From Vallitalea maricola (lineage in GTDB: Bacteria; Bacillota; Clostridia; Lachnospirales; Vallitaleaceae), in assembly GCF_036985595.1 (NCBI RefSeq), contig NZ_BTPU01000087.1, positions 1 to 9,485 of the forward strand: 9,485 nt of DNA, read 5' to 3'. This document shows, one piece after another, positions 1-7,184 of this stretch. How positions within the stretch are numbered: the first letter of the stretch is position 1; each line of letters begins with the position of its first letter. The position numbers were made by a program, and so were the translations under genes. The notes below the pieces were generated by a model. It was not told the origin of the DNA. It saw only the letters and a program-made list of their open reading frames with translations, and did no database searches.

Positions 1-52
1 ATACATATACTATTTTGCAAATACCACGTCAGAACAAAACATTTTTTCTGAC
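1..52 (-). repeat. Left copy of a dispersed intergenic repeat (partial, cut by the window edge)
   Basis: Read on the minus strand, this stretch starts with GTCAGAA, has GTTTTGT in the middle and ends with GCAAAATAGTATATGTAT. The same blocks occur in the same order on the plus strand at 9392-9455. The 18-base block at 1-18 is an exact reverse complement of 9438-9455. The middle of the copy also folds into a small hairpin, GTCAGAA (28-34) with TTCTGAC (46-52). The spacing between blocks differs (52 versus 64 bases in total), so the copies have diverged. The repeat probably continues to the left, outside the window. Confidence 0.6.
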
Positions 53-74
53 TTACTTATATATTCCCCAACAA

Positions 75-100
75 AAAAAGGCATGTACCCATACCTTTTT
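75..100 (-). terminator. Intrinsic terminator, possibly bidirectional
   Basis: An 11-bp stem (75-85 with 90-100) closes a 4-base loop. In the minus-strand RNA the single non-Watson-Crick position is a G-U wobble and the stem is followed by a run of seven U. In the plus-strand RNA the same position is a C-A mismatch. It is therefore better suited to stop minus-strand transcription, from the small membrane ORF at 123-227 and perhaps the rubrerythrin-like gene further up. The plus strand also has a T run after the stem, so weaker activity in that direction is possible. Confidence 0.75.
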
Positions 101-122
101 TATTTTTATATTTAATTATATC

Positions 123-227
123 TTATTCTTCATCAATACAATCACTATTCACTATTCTAATAACTAAATAACTCAAGAACAATAGAAAACATGAAAGAAA
201 TCCATATTTTATTAGTTTTTTAATCAT
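123..227 (-). CDS. Small single-pass membrane peptide (34 aa), unknown function
   Basis: This short ORF encodes a 34-residue peptide: a basic N-terminus (MIKKLIKYG), a hydrophobic stretch at about residues 9-23 (FLSCFLLFLSYLVI), Arg24, and an acidic tail ending DCIDEE. That is the layout of a small membrane protein with one helix and, by the positive-inside rule, the N-terminus in the cytoplasm. A GGGGG ribosome binding site lies 8 bases before the chosen ATG. An in-frame ATG two codons earlier (231-233) is only 2 bases from it and less likely. An extended -10 promoter lies just upstream and an intrinsic terminator 22 bases downstream, so it can be a one-gene transcript. There is no lipobox or recognised family. 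It lies downstream of the rubrerythrin-like gene on the same strand, so read-through is possible. The coding call rests on context and composition, not on homology. Confidence 0.55.
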   Translation of the reverse strand: MIKKLIKYGFLSCFLLFLSYLVIRIVNSDCIDEE

Positions 228-260
228 GTCCATTTCCCCCTTTGGTAATAACATATTTAT

Positions 261-269
261 ATTATACCA
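261..269 (-). promoter_or_regulatory. Extended -10 promoter of the small membrane ORF
   Basis: The minus strand reads TGGTATAAT: a perfect -10 hexamer (261-266) with the TG of an extended -10. The -35 position (about 284-289, TGTTTT) is poor, as is usual with extended -10 promoters. It sits between the end of the rubrerythrin-like gene and the ribosome binding site of the 34-residue ORF. Confidence 0.55.
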
Positions 270-345
270 AATAGTAGCCTATAAAAACATTCATTTTCCT
301 TACAAAATTTAGGTACAACCTTACAAGTATGTAAGATTTGAATAT

Positions 346-909
346 CTAATCAATTTGCCTGATTATTGTAATATGTTCCTTCTCAACATCGGATAAAGCT
401 TTGAAAATTTTTTTAATACTGTCAGGCACCTTAGAAAAATAACGTTCGTAAAATTCTATTGCATGCTTTTCTCTTTTATTAGCTTCTATTAATAACAATT
501 CGTCAGTATTATGCTTTTTGTAATCTATCTTCTTAAGACTTGGGAATGTATTAAAACCGCCAAAATTTTTATGAACTCTTGCATGCATCATCTCAATATT
601 ACTCAAGTCCTTAAACATTTTTTTCAATTTCTCATCTTTTGCTTGTTTACTAGCTTCTTCATAGAAATCTCCGTTGAACATTTCTAATTTCATTCCCATA
701 TCTAATACTTTCCTAGTTTTATCCTCTAAGTCATCTGAATTGAAATTGATATATTCCTCATCATCACTTAGATATTCTTTTGTAACTCCACAAAAAGGAC
801 ACCTAACTATATCGTCTACTTCATTTTTATCAATAAATGTAGAATCATTCATATTATAGTTTTTATCGTTTATGATCATTCCACATATTAAACATCTTAT
901 CTTTTTCAC
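346..909 (-). CDS. Rubrerythrin-like protein: N-terminal zinc ribbon plus ferritin-like diiron domain
   Basis: The protein has two CxxC pairs 27 residues apart near the N-terminus (C6/C9 and C37/C40), a rubredoxin-like or zinc-ribbon metal site. A four-helix ferritin-like domain follows from about residue 65. Two ExxH motifs (EMMH at about 106-109, EKEH at about 176-179) plus glutamates in helices 1 and 3 are the usual diiron ligands. Rubrerythrin-family proteins of anaerobes reduce peroxide or handle iron in the cytoplasm. That role is inferred here from the fold. Having the CxxC module before the ferritin domain is the order of reverse rubrerythrins. Start choice: an upstream ATG at 916-918 directly abuts the GGGAG ribosome binding site, which is too close, whereas GTG at 907-909 lies 9 bases from it and gives MKKIRCLICG. 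The longer form adds three residues. It lies 92 bases after polX on the same strand, with a possible -10 (TATAAT) in between, so it may be transcribed independently. Confidence 0.8.
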   Translation of the reverse strand: MKKIRCLICGMIINDKNYNMNDSTFIDKNEVDDIVRCPFCGVTKEYLSDDEEYINFNSDDLEDKTRKVLDMGMKLEMFNGDFYEEASKQAKDEKLKKMFKDLSNIEMMHARVHKNFGGFNTFPSLKKIDYKKHNTDELLLIEANKREKHAIEFYERYFSKVPDSIKKIFKALSDVEKEHITIIRQID

Positions 910-1001
910 AGTAATCATCTCCCATGTTTTAACTAAGTAATATTATATCATATTATCTCAAATACAACGAGCCTTTTACTTAATACTCGATTTTCACTTC
1001 C

Positions 1002-2708
1002 CTACATAAAATATCTAACTATTTCATCTTTGTTCAAAACATTTATGACATCGCTTTTTTCTAACCAACCTTTTCTTGCCACATTTATACCATATCTCAT
1101 ATAATCAAACTCTTTAATGCTATGGGCATCTGGAGAAATGACAAATTTACACCCTTTTTCTTTAGCATTTTTCATATGTCTCCAATCTAGGTCTAATCTA
1201 TAAGGATTAGCATTGATTTCAAGAACTACACTATTCTCATTACAAGCCTCAATAATCTGCTCTACATCTATTTTATATCCTTCTCTGCTAAGAAGCAGTC
1301 TACCAGTTGGATGTCCTAATATATTCATATATGGATTAGAGATTGCCTTAATTATTCTATTGGTCATCTTGTTTTGTTCCATTTTAAAAGCACTGTGGAC
1401 AGAGCCAATGATAAAATCAAAGGATTGTAAAACTCTTTCATTATAATCCAGGCTACCATCTGGAAGAATATCTGATTCAATACCTTTCAATATTTTAAAA
1501 TCGTGATATTTTTCATTAAGGAGATCTATCTCTTCGTGTTGTCTTTTTATATCCTCTTCTGTAAGACCACCTGCATAAATGGCTGTTTTACTATGATCAG
1601 TAATCCCTAGATAAGAATATCCTCTATTAATACAATCTATAATTAATTGTTCAATTGTAGCATTACCATCACTATAATTTGTATGAGTATGAAAAACTCC
1701 TTTGATATCTTCATTGGTTACAAGAACAGGCAATTCGTTATTCTCAGCAGCCTCAATTTCTCCATAATTCTCTCTTAATTCTGGCGGAATATAGTCCATA
1801 CTAAACACATGAAATATATCTTCTTCATTATGACATATAATTAATTCATCATCTTTGAAAAGACCATATTCATTCATTTTTATCCCTTGTTTCTTAGCTA
1901 GGTGCCTAAGTGCTGTGTTATGTTCTTTGCTGCCTGTAAAATGATGAAGTGCATATGGATATTGCGAATCACTAACAACCCTAATGTCAGCATTCATTCC
2001 ATTTTGTAACACTACACTTGACTTTGTTTCTCCCTTGCCAGTTATTTCTTTTACATAATAATGAGAAGTGAATAAATCCATCACTTTATCAGGTTCATCA
2101 CTACTTACTAATATATCTATATCCTTTAACACTTCTTTCTTTCTTCTTAAACTTCCTGCTGCTTCACATCTTTGCACAATACCACTTGCTTTAATATATT
2201 TTAGCAACTCTGAACCTAAAACTTCACCAATGGGATAATGAAATTTTTCAGAATATTCATTATAATTCTTTATTCCCTCTAGAATTTTATCTTTAGTTTT
2301 TTTACTGAATCTTGGTAAATCCAATAATCTATTATTTTCACAAGCTTCTTTTAACCCTTCTATAGTACTTACACCGAGACTTTTATATATAGTCATTATT
2401 TTTTTTGGTCCTAACCCTGATATACGGAGCATACTGACAAGTCCCTTAGGAACGGTCTCTTTTAATTTTGTATAATATTCCATTTCGCCTGTAGTAACAA
2501 GTTCAGTTATCTTACTAGTTAATGCTTTACCAAAGCCTTTTATACTTCCTAATCTATTCTCTGAAACCAAAGTCTGTATATCTTCTTGAATGACTTCCAA
2601 CTTGTTGGCTGCATCATAATAGGCTCTAGATTTAAAGAAATTTTCACCTTTCAATTCTAATAACAACCCTATTTCATTGAGAATTTTTATTATTTCACTC
2701 TTTGTCAT
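1002..2708 (-). CDS. polX: DNA polymerase/3'-5' exonuclease PolX (X-family polymerase with PHP domain)
   Basis: At 568 residues this matches bacterial PolX (about 570). The N-terminal third carries helix-hairpin-helix DNA-binding motifs (about 53-67, 95-112 and 130-146). The Pol-beta-like palm has the GS motif (AGSLRR, 184-189) and the catalytic aspartates D196, D198 (KDIDIL) and D241 (ADIRVV). The C-terminal PHP domain has the metal ligands H340/H342 (FHTHT), D371/H372, E411, H438, H466 and D527/H529 (PDAH), all intact. PolX enzymes fill short gaps in base excision repair. The PHP domain gives 3'-5' exonuclease activity and, in characterised homologues, AP-endonuclease activity. The ribosome binding site AGGCGGTG lies 5 bases before the ATG. 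It is divergent from the SRAP gene, with 227 bases between the starts. I could not assign its promoter with confidence. Confidence 0.97.
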   Translation of the reverse strand: MTKSEIIKILNEIGLLLELKGENFFKSRAYYDAANKLEVIQEDIQTLVSENRLGSIKGFGKALTSKITELVTTGEMEYYTKLKETVPKGLVSMLRISGLGPKKIMTIYKSLGVSTIEGLKEACENNRLLDLPRFSKKTKDKILEGIKNYNEYSEKFHYPIGEVLGSELLKYIKASGIVQRCEAAGSLRRKKEVLKDIDILVSSDEPDKVMDLFTSHYYVKEITGKGETKSSVVLQNGMNADIRVVSDSQYPYALHHFTGSKEHNTALRHLAKKQGIKMNEYGLFKDDELIICHNEEDIFHVFSMDYIPPELRENYGEIEAAENNELPVLVTNEDIKGVFHTHTNYSDGNATIEQLIIDCINRGYSYLGITDHSKTAIYAGGLTEEDIKRQHEEIDLLNEKYHDFKILKGIESDILPDGSLDYNERVLQSFDFIIGSVHSAFKMEQNKMTNRIIKAISNPYMNILGHPTGRLLLSREGYKIDVEQIIEACNENSVVLEINANPYRLDLDWRHMKNAKEKGCKFVISPDAHSIKEFDYMRYGINVARKGWLEKSDVINVLNKDEIVRYFM

Positions 2709-2779
2709 TATGACACCGCCTCTTTATCATAAATTCTATCATATTAGTAACCATATCTATAGTTATCCCTAACTTAAAT

Positions 2780-2815
2780 ATTAGTATTAGCACTTAATAA
2801 AATATCTATACTAAT
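2780..2815. repeat. Inverted repeat between polX and the SRAP gene
   Basis: ATTAGTAT (2780-2787) and ATACTAAT (2808-2815) are perfect 8-bp inverted arms separated by 20 bases. The pair lies between two divergent genes and could be an operator or just AT-rich chance. No regulator gene adjoins it. Confidence 0.25.
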
Positions 2816-2863
2816 CAGTAGTTAAAACAGATATGATATATTGGTGTAATCAATATAAACCCT

Positions 2864-2891
2864 TTGAATCTATATTTTTATTTGATATAAT
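2864..2891 (+). promoter_or_regulatory. Promoter of the SRAP gene
   Basis: TTGAAT (2864-2869) and TATAAT (2886-2891) are separated by 16 bases, matching the housekeeping sigma consensus at 4 of 6 and 6 of 6 positions. Transcription would start about 38 bases before the ATG. The ribosome binding site AAGGA (2926-2930) is 5 bases before it. Confidence 0.6.
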
Positions 2892-2935
2892 GTACAATAT
2901 ATAATTATAAATTCTAATGAGAAAGAAGGATTCAT

Positions 2936-3625
2936 ATGTGTGGTCGTTTTGTTTTAACATTAGATTATGATATGTTGGTTGATATTATAAAAGGTAGATT
3001 CGATATGGAAAACATAGCTTCTAAGCTTGATTATATTCCTCGTTATAATATTGCTCCAAGTCAACAAGTTTTATCTGTTGCCTCAAATGGTAAAAAAGAT
3101 AGAATAGGTTATTTACGATGGGGCTTTGTTCCTGCTTGGGCAAAAGATACAAAAATAGGATATAAAATGATTAACGCAAGAAGTGAGTCTGTAGAAATTA
3201 AACCAGCCTACAAAAAATCCTTTATAAACAATAGATGTCTTATATTATCTAACGGGTTCTATGAATGGAAAAAAGAAGAAAACAGTAAAAAACCCATGTT
3301 TATCACTATGAAAAATAACAAACTATTTTGCATGGCTGGTCTATATAGTATATATTATACTAAGGACAAACAAAAAATAAGCACTTGTACAATATTAACA
3401 ACTACACCTAACACTTTAATGTCCAATATCCATAATAGAATGCCAGTAATATTAAATAAAGGTGCTGAAAAAAGTTGGCTAAATCCTCATATAAAAGATA
3501 TAACTTATCTAAAATCATTACTGAAACCATACCCAACTTCAGATATGGAAGCTTATGAGGTATCTAATCTAGTCAACTCGCCAAATAATGAAAGCCCATT
3601 ATGCACAATACCTATATCTTGTTGA
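2936..3625 (+). CDS. SRAP domain protein (YedK/HMCES family), abasic-site sensor
   Basis: The protein starts MCGRF, so Cys2 becomes the N-terminal catalytic cysteine after Met removal, the hallmark of the SRAP family. The other conserved active-site residues are visible: N80 in INARSE, E110 in NGFYEWKK and H166 in HNRMPV. The YNIAPSQ and LRWGFVPAWA motifs are also typical. Its 229 residues are full length. Family members form a thiazolidine DNA-protein crosslink with abasic sites in single-stranded DNA and so shield them from cleavage. A good promoter and ribosome binding site support the start; any other start would bury the essential Cys2. It diverges from polX, also linked to abasic-site repair, and its stop lies 7 bases from the stop of the convergent flavodoxin gene. 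No clear G+C-rich terminator is visible there, although a T run follows the stop. Confidence 0.95.
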   Translation: MCGRFVLTLDYDMLVDIIKGRFDMENIASKLDYIPRYNIAPSQQVLSVASNGKKDRIGYLRWGFVPAWAKDTKIGYKMINARSESVEIKPAYKKSFINNRCLILSNGFYEWKKEENSKKPMFITMKNNKLFCMAGLYSIYYTKDKQKISTCTILTTTPNTLMSNIHNRMPVILNKGAEKSWLNPHIKDITYLKSLLKPYPTSDMEAYEVSNLVNSPNNESPLCTIPISC

Positions 3626-3632
3626 TTTTTTT

Positions 3633-4121
3633 CTAAATATTATTCAACCAATTTTTTAATTTACTAACAGACTCAATTTTCGCTTTTAGGGGATCTTTTA
3701 ACTCTATTTCTCCGATGAATCTATTCCCTTTTAATCTCTCTTTATAATGTTTAAAAGCTTTTCCCTCACCCCCACCAGCATGGCAGCAGAAAAGGGCAAT
3801 ATTCTTATTGATAAATGAATTCTCTGATAAAAAAGTGTTAACTGCTGGAGAAAAATGATTAGCCCATATAGGAGAACCTATAAAAATTGTTTCATATTGA
3901 TCTAGATTAACATTATATGGTAATAATTCTGGTTTCTTATCTGTTATTGCCTGTCTTCCTCCTATTAAATATTTCAAGAATCCTTTTGATTTAATGTCTT
4001 TTTTTAGTTTTAATTCTAATAAATCAGTTTTTTCTTCTCTTTTTATTTCCTCGGCAATAAATCTTGTGTTTCCACCTAGGGAGTAAAATACAACAAGTTT
4101 CTTTCCATTATCCATAAGCAT
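3633..4121 (-). CDS. Flavodoxin family protein
   Basis: This is a cytoplasmic flavodoxin-fold protein of 162 residues. The N-terminal beta strand and phosphate loop, VVFYSLGGNTRFIA (about residues 10-23), match the FMN phosphate-binding S/T-x-x-G-N-T pattern. IFIGSPIWANHFSPAV (about 80-95) is the second flavin-contacting loop. Such proteins carry electrons or act as small NAD(P)H-flavin oxidoreductases in anaerobes; the partner is not known. Start choice: a GTG at 4127 overlaps the ribosome binding site itself (AAAGG followed by TGG), so ATG at 4119-4121, 5 bases after AAAGG, is preferred. It starts 17 bases after the stop of the upstream alcohol dehydrogenase on the same strand and is almost certainly co-transcribed with it, which suggests a shared redox role. 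Confidence 0.87.
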   Translation of the reverse strand: MLMDNGKKLVVFYSLGGNTRFIAEEIKREEKTDLLELKLKKDIKSKGFLKYLIGGRQAITDKKPELLPYNVNLDQYETIFIGSPIWANHFSPAVNTFLSENSFINKNIALFCCHAGGGEGKAFKHYKERLKGNRFIGEIELKDPLKAKIESVSKLKNWLNNI

Positions 4122-4138
4122 TTCCACCTTTCGTTTTT

Positions 4139-5308
4139 TTATAATCTTGATAAAAGTATACTTTTCATTTGTTCATTACTTAGATTAACAGGATTATTTT
4201 TATTATTAGTTGCTTTTACAATTGAATCCAAATCTTGTTCTGTGATACCAAATTCCTTAAGTCTTGGTATTTTCAGTTCATTTATCCAATAGTCTAAGAT
4301 ACTTACCAGCTCTTTACAAGATGTATCTATATCTTTCTCATCACTTCCTGTAAGTATTGCACCTACTTTAGCATATTTTTTCAGATAGATCTCATCTTGT
4401 TGTTCTTTTAGTAACTTAATATTAAGTTTGACTGCCTCAGGCAACAATGTACCGCATAAAACCCCATGTGGTATATCTGCATAACCACCTACACTTGAAG
4501 CAAACCCATGTACAATACCAAGACCTGCATTTGCTAATGTAATTCCTGATATATAAGAAGCATAAGCCATACTAGCACGTTTTTCTATAGAATCATATTC
4601 GTCCTTACATACTGACAAAAAAGATTTTCCAAAGTATTCTATACCTGAAACGGCTAATGCATCTGTCATGGGATACGCTATGGTGGATACGTATGAACCT
4701 ATTAATTGAGTCAGTGCATCCAACCCACTAGCAGCTGTTACAATAGATGGGCAGTTAGTCATAAGTTCTGGATCTAATATAACTATATCTGGTACGAAAT
4801 TCTCGTGACGTATGGATTTCTTGAATCCTCTTTTGCCCACTTTACTTAAAACAGCATTTTTCGATGTCTCACTACCAGTTCCTGAAGTAGTAGGTATTGC
4901 AATCAAAGGTATTTTAACTCCATTATGAATCTTTCCTTCCCCTACTCCTTCTATATATGCCATGACTGATTCTTTTTGAGTCAACATTGCAGAAATAGCT
5001 TTACCTGTATCCATGACACTGCCTCCACCAACAGCAATAACTAATTCAATATCATGTTCTCTGTACTTATTTACTTCATTATCTATACTTTCTGGAGAAG
5101 GCTCTCTTACTACTCTTGTCTCATATATATTACTATTTACCATCTTCTCTAATAATTTACCATAATACTTAGAATTTCTAAAAGAGTTTGCTCCTGTGAC
5201 AAGCAATATATTTTTTGCACTTTTTACAATATGCAAAGAATTTATCTCATTAATACTTCCTGGATGAAAGATTGTTTGTGGTACTTTAGCAAAATTAAAG
5301 TTTATCAT
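4139..5308 (-). CDS. Iron-type (group III) alcohol dehydrogenase with a substituted metal ligand
   Basis: The protein has the two-domain group III dehydrogenase pattern: a nucleotide-binding GGGSVMD (94-100), PTTSGTGSE (139-147) and a C-terminal helical metal domain. Compared with the classical ligands D-H-H-H (D196, H200, H263, H277 of FucO), D197 is present in GLDALTQ, H267 in VHGFAS and H281 in PHG. The second ligand His is Gln201, and the usual catalytic His of HGxxH is Ser271. Three ligands remain, the number glycerol-dehydrogenase-type enzymes use, so an active NAD(P)-dependent enzyme with Zn or Fe is plausible. Its substrate cannot be told. Start choice: the ATG at 5315-5317 directly touches the AAAGGA ribosome binding site, while the ATG at 5306-5308 is 9 bases away and gives the family-like start MINFNF. 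It is the first gene of a pair with the flavodoxin. Confidence 0.92.
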   Translation of the reverse strand: MINFNFAKVPQTIFHPGSINEINSLHIVKSAKNILLVTGANSFRNSKYYGKLLEKMVNSNIYETRVVREPSPESIDNEVNKYREHDIELVIAVGGGSVMDTGKAISAMLTQKESVMAYIEGVGEGKIHNGVKIPLIAIPTTSGTGSETSKNAVLSKVGKRGFKKSIRHENFVPDIVILDPELMTNCPSIVTAASGLDALTQLIGSYVSTIAYPMTDALAVSGIEYFGKSFLSVCKDEYDSIEKRASMAYASYISGITLANAGLGIVHGFASSVGGYADIPHGVLCGTLLPEAVKLNIKLLKEQQDEIYLKKYAKVGAILTGSDEKDIDTSCKELVSILDYWINELKIPRLKEFGITEQDLDSIVKATNNKNNPVNLSNEQMKSILLSRL

Positions 5309-5492
5309 ATGACTCATTCCTTTGCTGTTAATTTTATTTAATATTCTTTTGTTAAGATATTCAAAAATGTAAAATCCTATAAATTATATTTTATATCAAA
5401 ATATCTATTTTGTCATTTGTTATTTTTAGAAATTTTTCTGTATTTTTATAAAAACATTAAATATTCTAAATAATTTTTATCAATTTTCCCCC

Positions 5493-5521
5493 TTGACAAG
5501 CATATAATATAAGCATATAAT
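5493..5521 (+). promoter_or_regulatory. Consensus promoter of the tyrS T-box transcript
   Basis: TTGACA (5493-5498), a 17-base spacer and TATAAT (5516-5521) match the housekeeping sigma consensus perfectly. The predicted start is near 5528, about 30 bases before T-box Stem I. The spacer contains a second TATAAT (5503-5508) because an 11-base unit, AAGCATATAAT, is repeated at 5498-5508 and 5511-5521. Only the downstream copy has correct spacing. A perfect promoter fits a leader whose control works by attenuation. Confidence 0.85.
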
Positions 5522-5557
5522 CTTAGTTAATTCAATTTGATTGTTAAATATATTTAA

Positions 5558-5833
5558 AAACTATGATAAGAATTAGTAGGATTAGTAGCGTTTTCAAGAG
5601 AGTTGCCGGTTGGTGAGAGGCATCAAACAAGCTGATTTGAATACATCTTTGAGTTTCCTATCGAAAGTTATCGAGTAGACTAGTGACGTTAGGTATACGT
5701 TATAATACCAGGGCATCCTTTTGGAATTACCAAACAGCGTGCTTATTAAGATTGTTATAGTAATATGACAATGAATCAAGGTGGTACCACGTGAGATTAT
5801 ACTCTCGTCCTTTTATTAGGATGAGAGTTTTTT
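5558..5833 (+). promoter_or_regulatory. T-box riboswitch, tyrosine-specific (UAC specifier)
   Basis: Stem I is closed by AAACT (5558-5562) with AGTTT (5652-5656). Its 5' side has the AGUA element (AATTAGTA), and the distal part has AGAGAG followed by GGTTGGTGAGAGG. The specifier loop on the 3' side reads GAATACA, so the codon is UAC (5642-5644), tyrosine. A short hairpin TTTGG/CCAAA (5720-5734) fits Stem III. The T-box sequence AAGGTGGTACCACG (5778-5791) holds UGGU (5782-5785), complementary to the ACCA end of uncharged tRNA-Tyr. The terminator follows. Established T-box behaviour: uncharged tRNA-Tyr stabilises the antiterminator and lets transcription enter tyrS; charged tRNA leads to termination. 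Confidence 0.95.
5801..5833 (+). terminator. Regulated terminator of the T-box leader
   Basis: A 10-bp stem, ACTCTCGTCC (5801-5810) with GGATGAGAGT (5819-5828) and one G-U pair, is followed by six T. It begins 10 bases after the T-box sequence, as expected of the terminator alternative to the antiterminator. It lies 104 bases before the tyrS start. Confidence 0.9.
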
Positions 5834-5936
5834 ATTTGTATTTTTTTATATGTTTTAATCAATTTGAATATTAACGAGAATATATCTTAAGGCCTAAAGA
5901 TTATTTATAAATATTTTATTTTATGGAGGTAAAAAA

Positions 5937-7184
5937 ATGGATAGAAATGTTTTTGAAACTTTACTAGAGAGAGGTTATGTATACCAATCTACACACGAAG
6001 AAGATATTAGGAAATCACTGAACAGTGGTTCACCTGTTACATTTTACTTGGGTATTGACCCTACTGCTGACAGCTTGCATATAGGACACTTTTTTGCGTT
6101 AATGATGTTTAGATATTTACAAGATGCTGGTCATAAAGGTATTTTAGTTATTGGTGGTGCAACTGCACTTATTGGTGATCCTAGTGGTAAGAGTGATATG
6201 AGAAAAATGCTTACGAAAGAACAAGTAGCACATAATGTGGAAGAAGTTAAACGTCTTGCAAGTAGATTCATCAAGACTGATGGTGATAATCCAGCATTAA
6301 TACTTAGTAATGCAGAATGGATTAATCCTTATAATTTTATTGATTTCATGAGAGATATAGGTGTTCATTTTAATGTTAATACTATGCTTTCAGCGGATGC
6401 TTATTCTAAGAGATTAGAAGAAGGGGGACTTACGTTCTTAGAGATGGGCTATATGCTTATGCAGTCCTATGATTTTGTCTACCTGAATAAAAAGTACGGT
6501 TGTACTTTGCAAATCGGCGGCAGTGACCAATGGGGAAATATTGTTGCTGGAACTAATCTTGGAAGAAAACTTAATATAGCTAATAATGATGAAAGAGATA
6601 TTATGTTTGGACTTACTTGTCCTCTTCTTATGACAAGAGAAGGTAAAAAAATGGGTAAAACTGAATCTGGTACATTATGGGTGGCTAGAGATAAAACTAC
6701 GGTTTTTGATTTTTACCAATACTTTTACAATGTGAATGATGATGATACTGAGATGTTATTACGTTTGTTTACTAGAGTACCTATGGATGAGATTATAAGT
6801 TTATGTAAAGAGGATATCCGTGGTGCTAAGAGGTTGATGGCTTATGAAATAACTAAGTTGGTTCATGGTAAGGAAGAGGCTGATAAGGTTCTTAAGACTA
6901 TCACTGAGTTATTTGATAAAAATAAGATTTCTAGTGATATGCCCGCCATTGAAATTGAAGAGAAATTAATAAAAGATGGTATTTCTGTTATTGATTTATT
7001 GTTTGAGTGTGAATTTGTAAGTTCTAAGTCAGAAGGCAGACGATTGATTAAGCAGGGTGGTATCAGTATTAATGGAGTTAAGGTGGAAGATGTTGATTTA
7101 GTTGTTGGTGAAGATAGGATTGAGAATGGTGAGATTGTTTTGAAGAGGGGTAAGAAGAAGTATTTGAAGGTTGTTGTGAAATAA
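5937..7184 (+). CDS. tyrS: Tyrosine--tRNA ligase
   Basis: This class I aminoacyl-tRNA synthetase charges tRNA-Tyr in the cytoplasm. At 415 residues it has the usual bacterial length. The HIGH motif is at 48-51 within YLGIDPTADSLHIGH, the tyrosine pocket shows MQSYDF and QIGGSDQWGN, and the KMSKS-type loop is KMGKT (238-242), the form common in bacterial TyrRS. The C-terminal S4-like RNA-binding domain covers about 350-415. The start is fixed by GGAGG (5925-5929), 7 bases before the ATG. Expression is under the tyrosine T-box upstream, matching its product. The last third of the gene is strikingly poor in C and uses many G- and T-ending codons (AAG, TTG, GTT, AGG), unlike its first third. Confidence 0.98.
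   Translation: MDRNVFETLLERGYVYQSTHEEDIRKSLNSGSPVTFYLGIDPTADSLHIGHFFALMMFRYLQDAGHKGILVIGGATALIGDPSGKSDMRKMLTKEQVAHNVEEVKRLASRFIKTDGDNPALILSNAEWINPYNFIDFMRDIGVHFNVNTMLSADAYSKRLEEGGLTFLEMGYMLMQSYDFVYLNKKYGCTLQIGGSDQWGNIVAGTNLGRKLNIANNDERDIMFGLTCPLLMTREGKKMGKTESGTLWVARDKTTVFDFYQYFYNVNDDDTEMLLRLFTRVPMDEIISLCKEDIRGAKRLMAYEITKLVHGKEEADKVLKTITELFDKNKISSDMPAIEIEEKLIKDGISVIDLLFECEFVSSKSEGRRLIKQGGISINGVKVEDVDLVVGEDRIENGEIVLKRGKKKYLKVVVK

Noticed and set aside
316..340. Hairpin with CTTACA/TGTAAG arms just after the rubrerythrin-like gene
   Set aside because: The stem is possible (about 9 bp with wobble in the minus-strand RNA), but no U run follows, so I do not call it a terminator.
674..859. Plus-strand open frame inside the rubrerythrin-like gene (similar cases at 1213-1446 and 7673-7918)
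   Set aside because: All are antisense to genes with clear family motifs and have low-complexity translations without domains, so they are shadows.
3610..3655. Possible hairpin over the convergent stops of the SRAP and flavodoxin genes (GTTGA with TCAAC)
   Set aside because: The stem is 5 bp with a long AT loop, too weak for a confident terminator, although T runs exist on both strands.
5594..5779. Minus-strand 61-residue open frame opposite the T-box leader
   Set aside because: It lies wholly antisense to a well-supported riboswitch, whose conserved RNA elements explain the sequence, and no ribosome binding site or promoter supports it.
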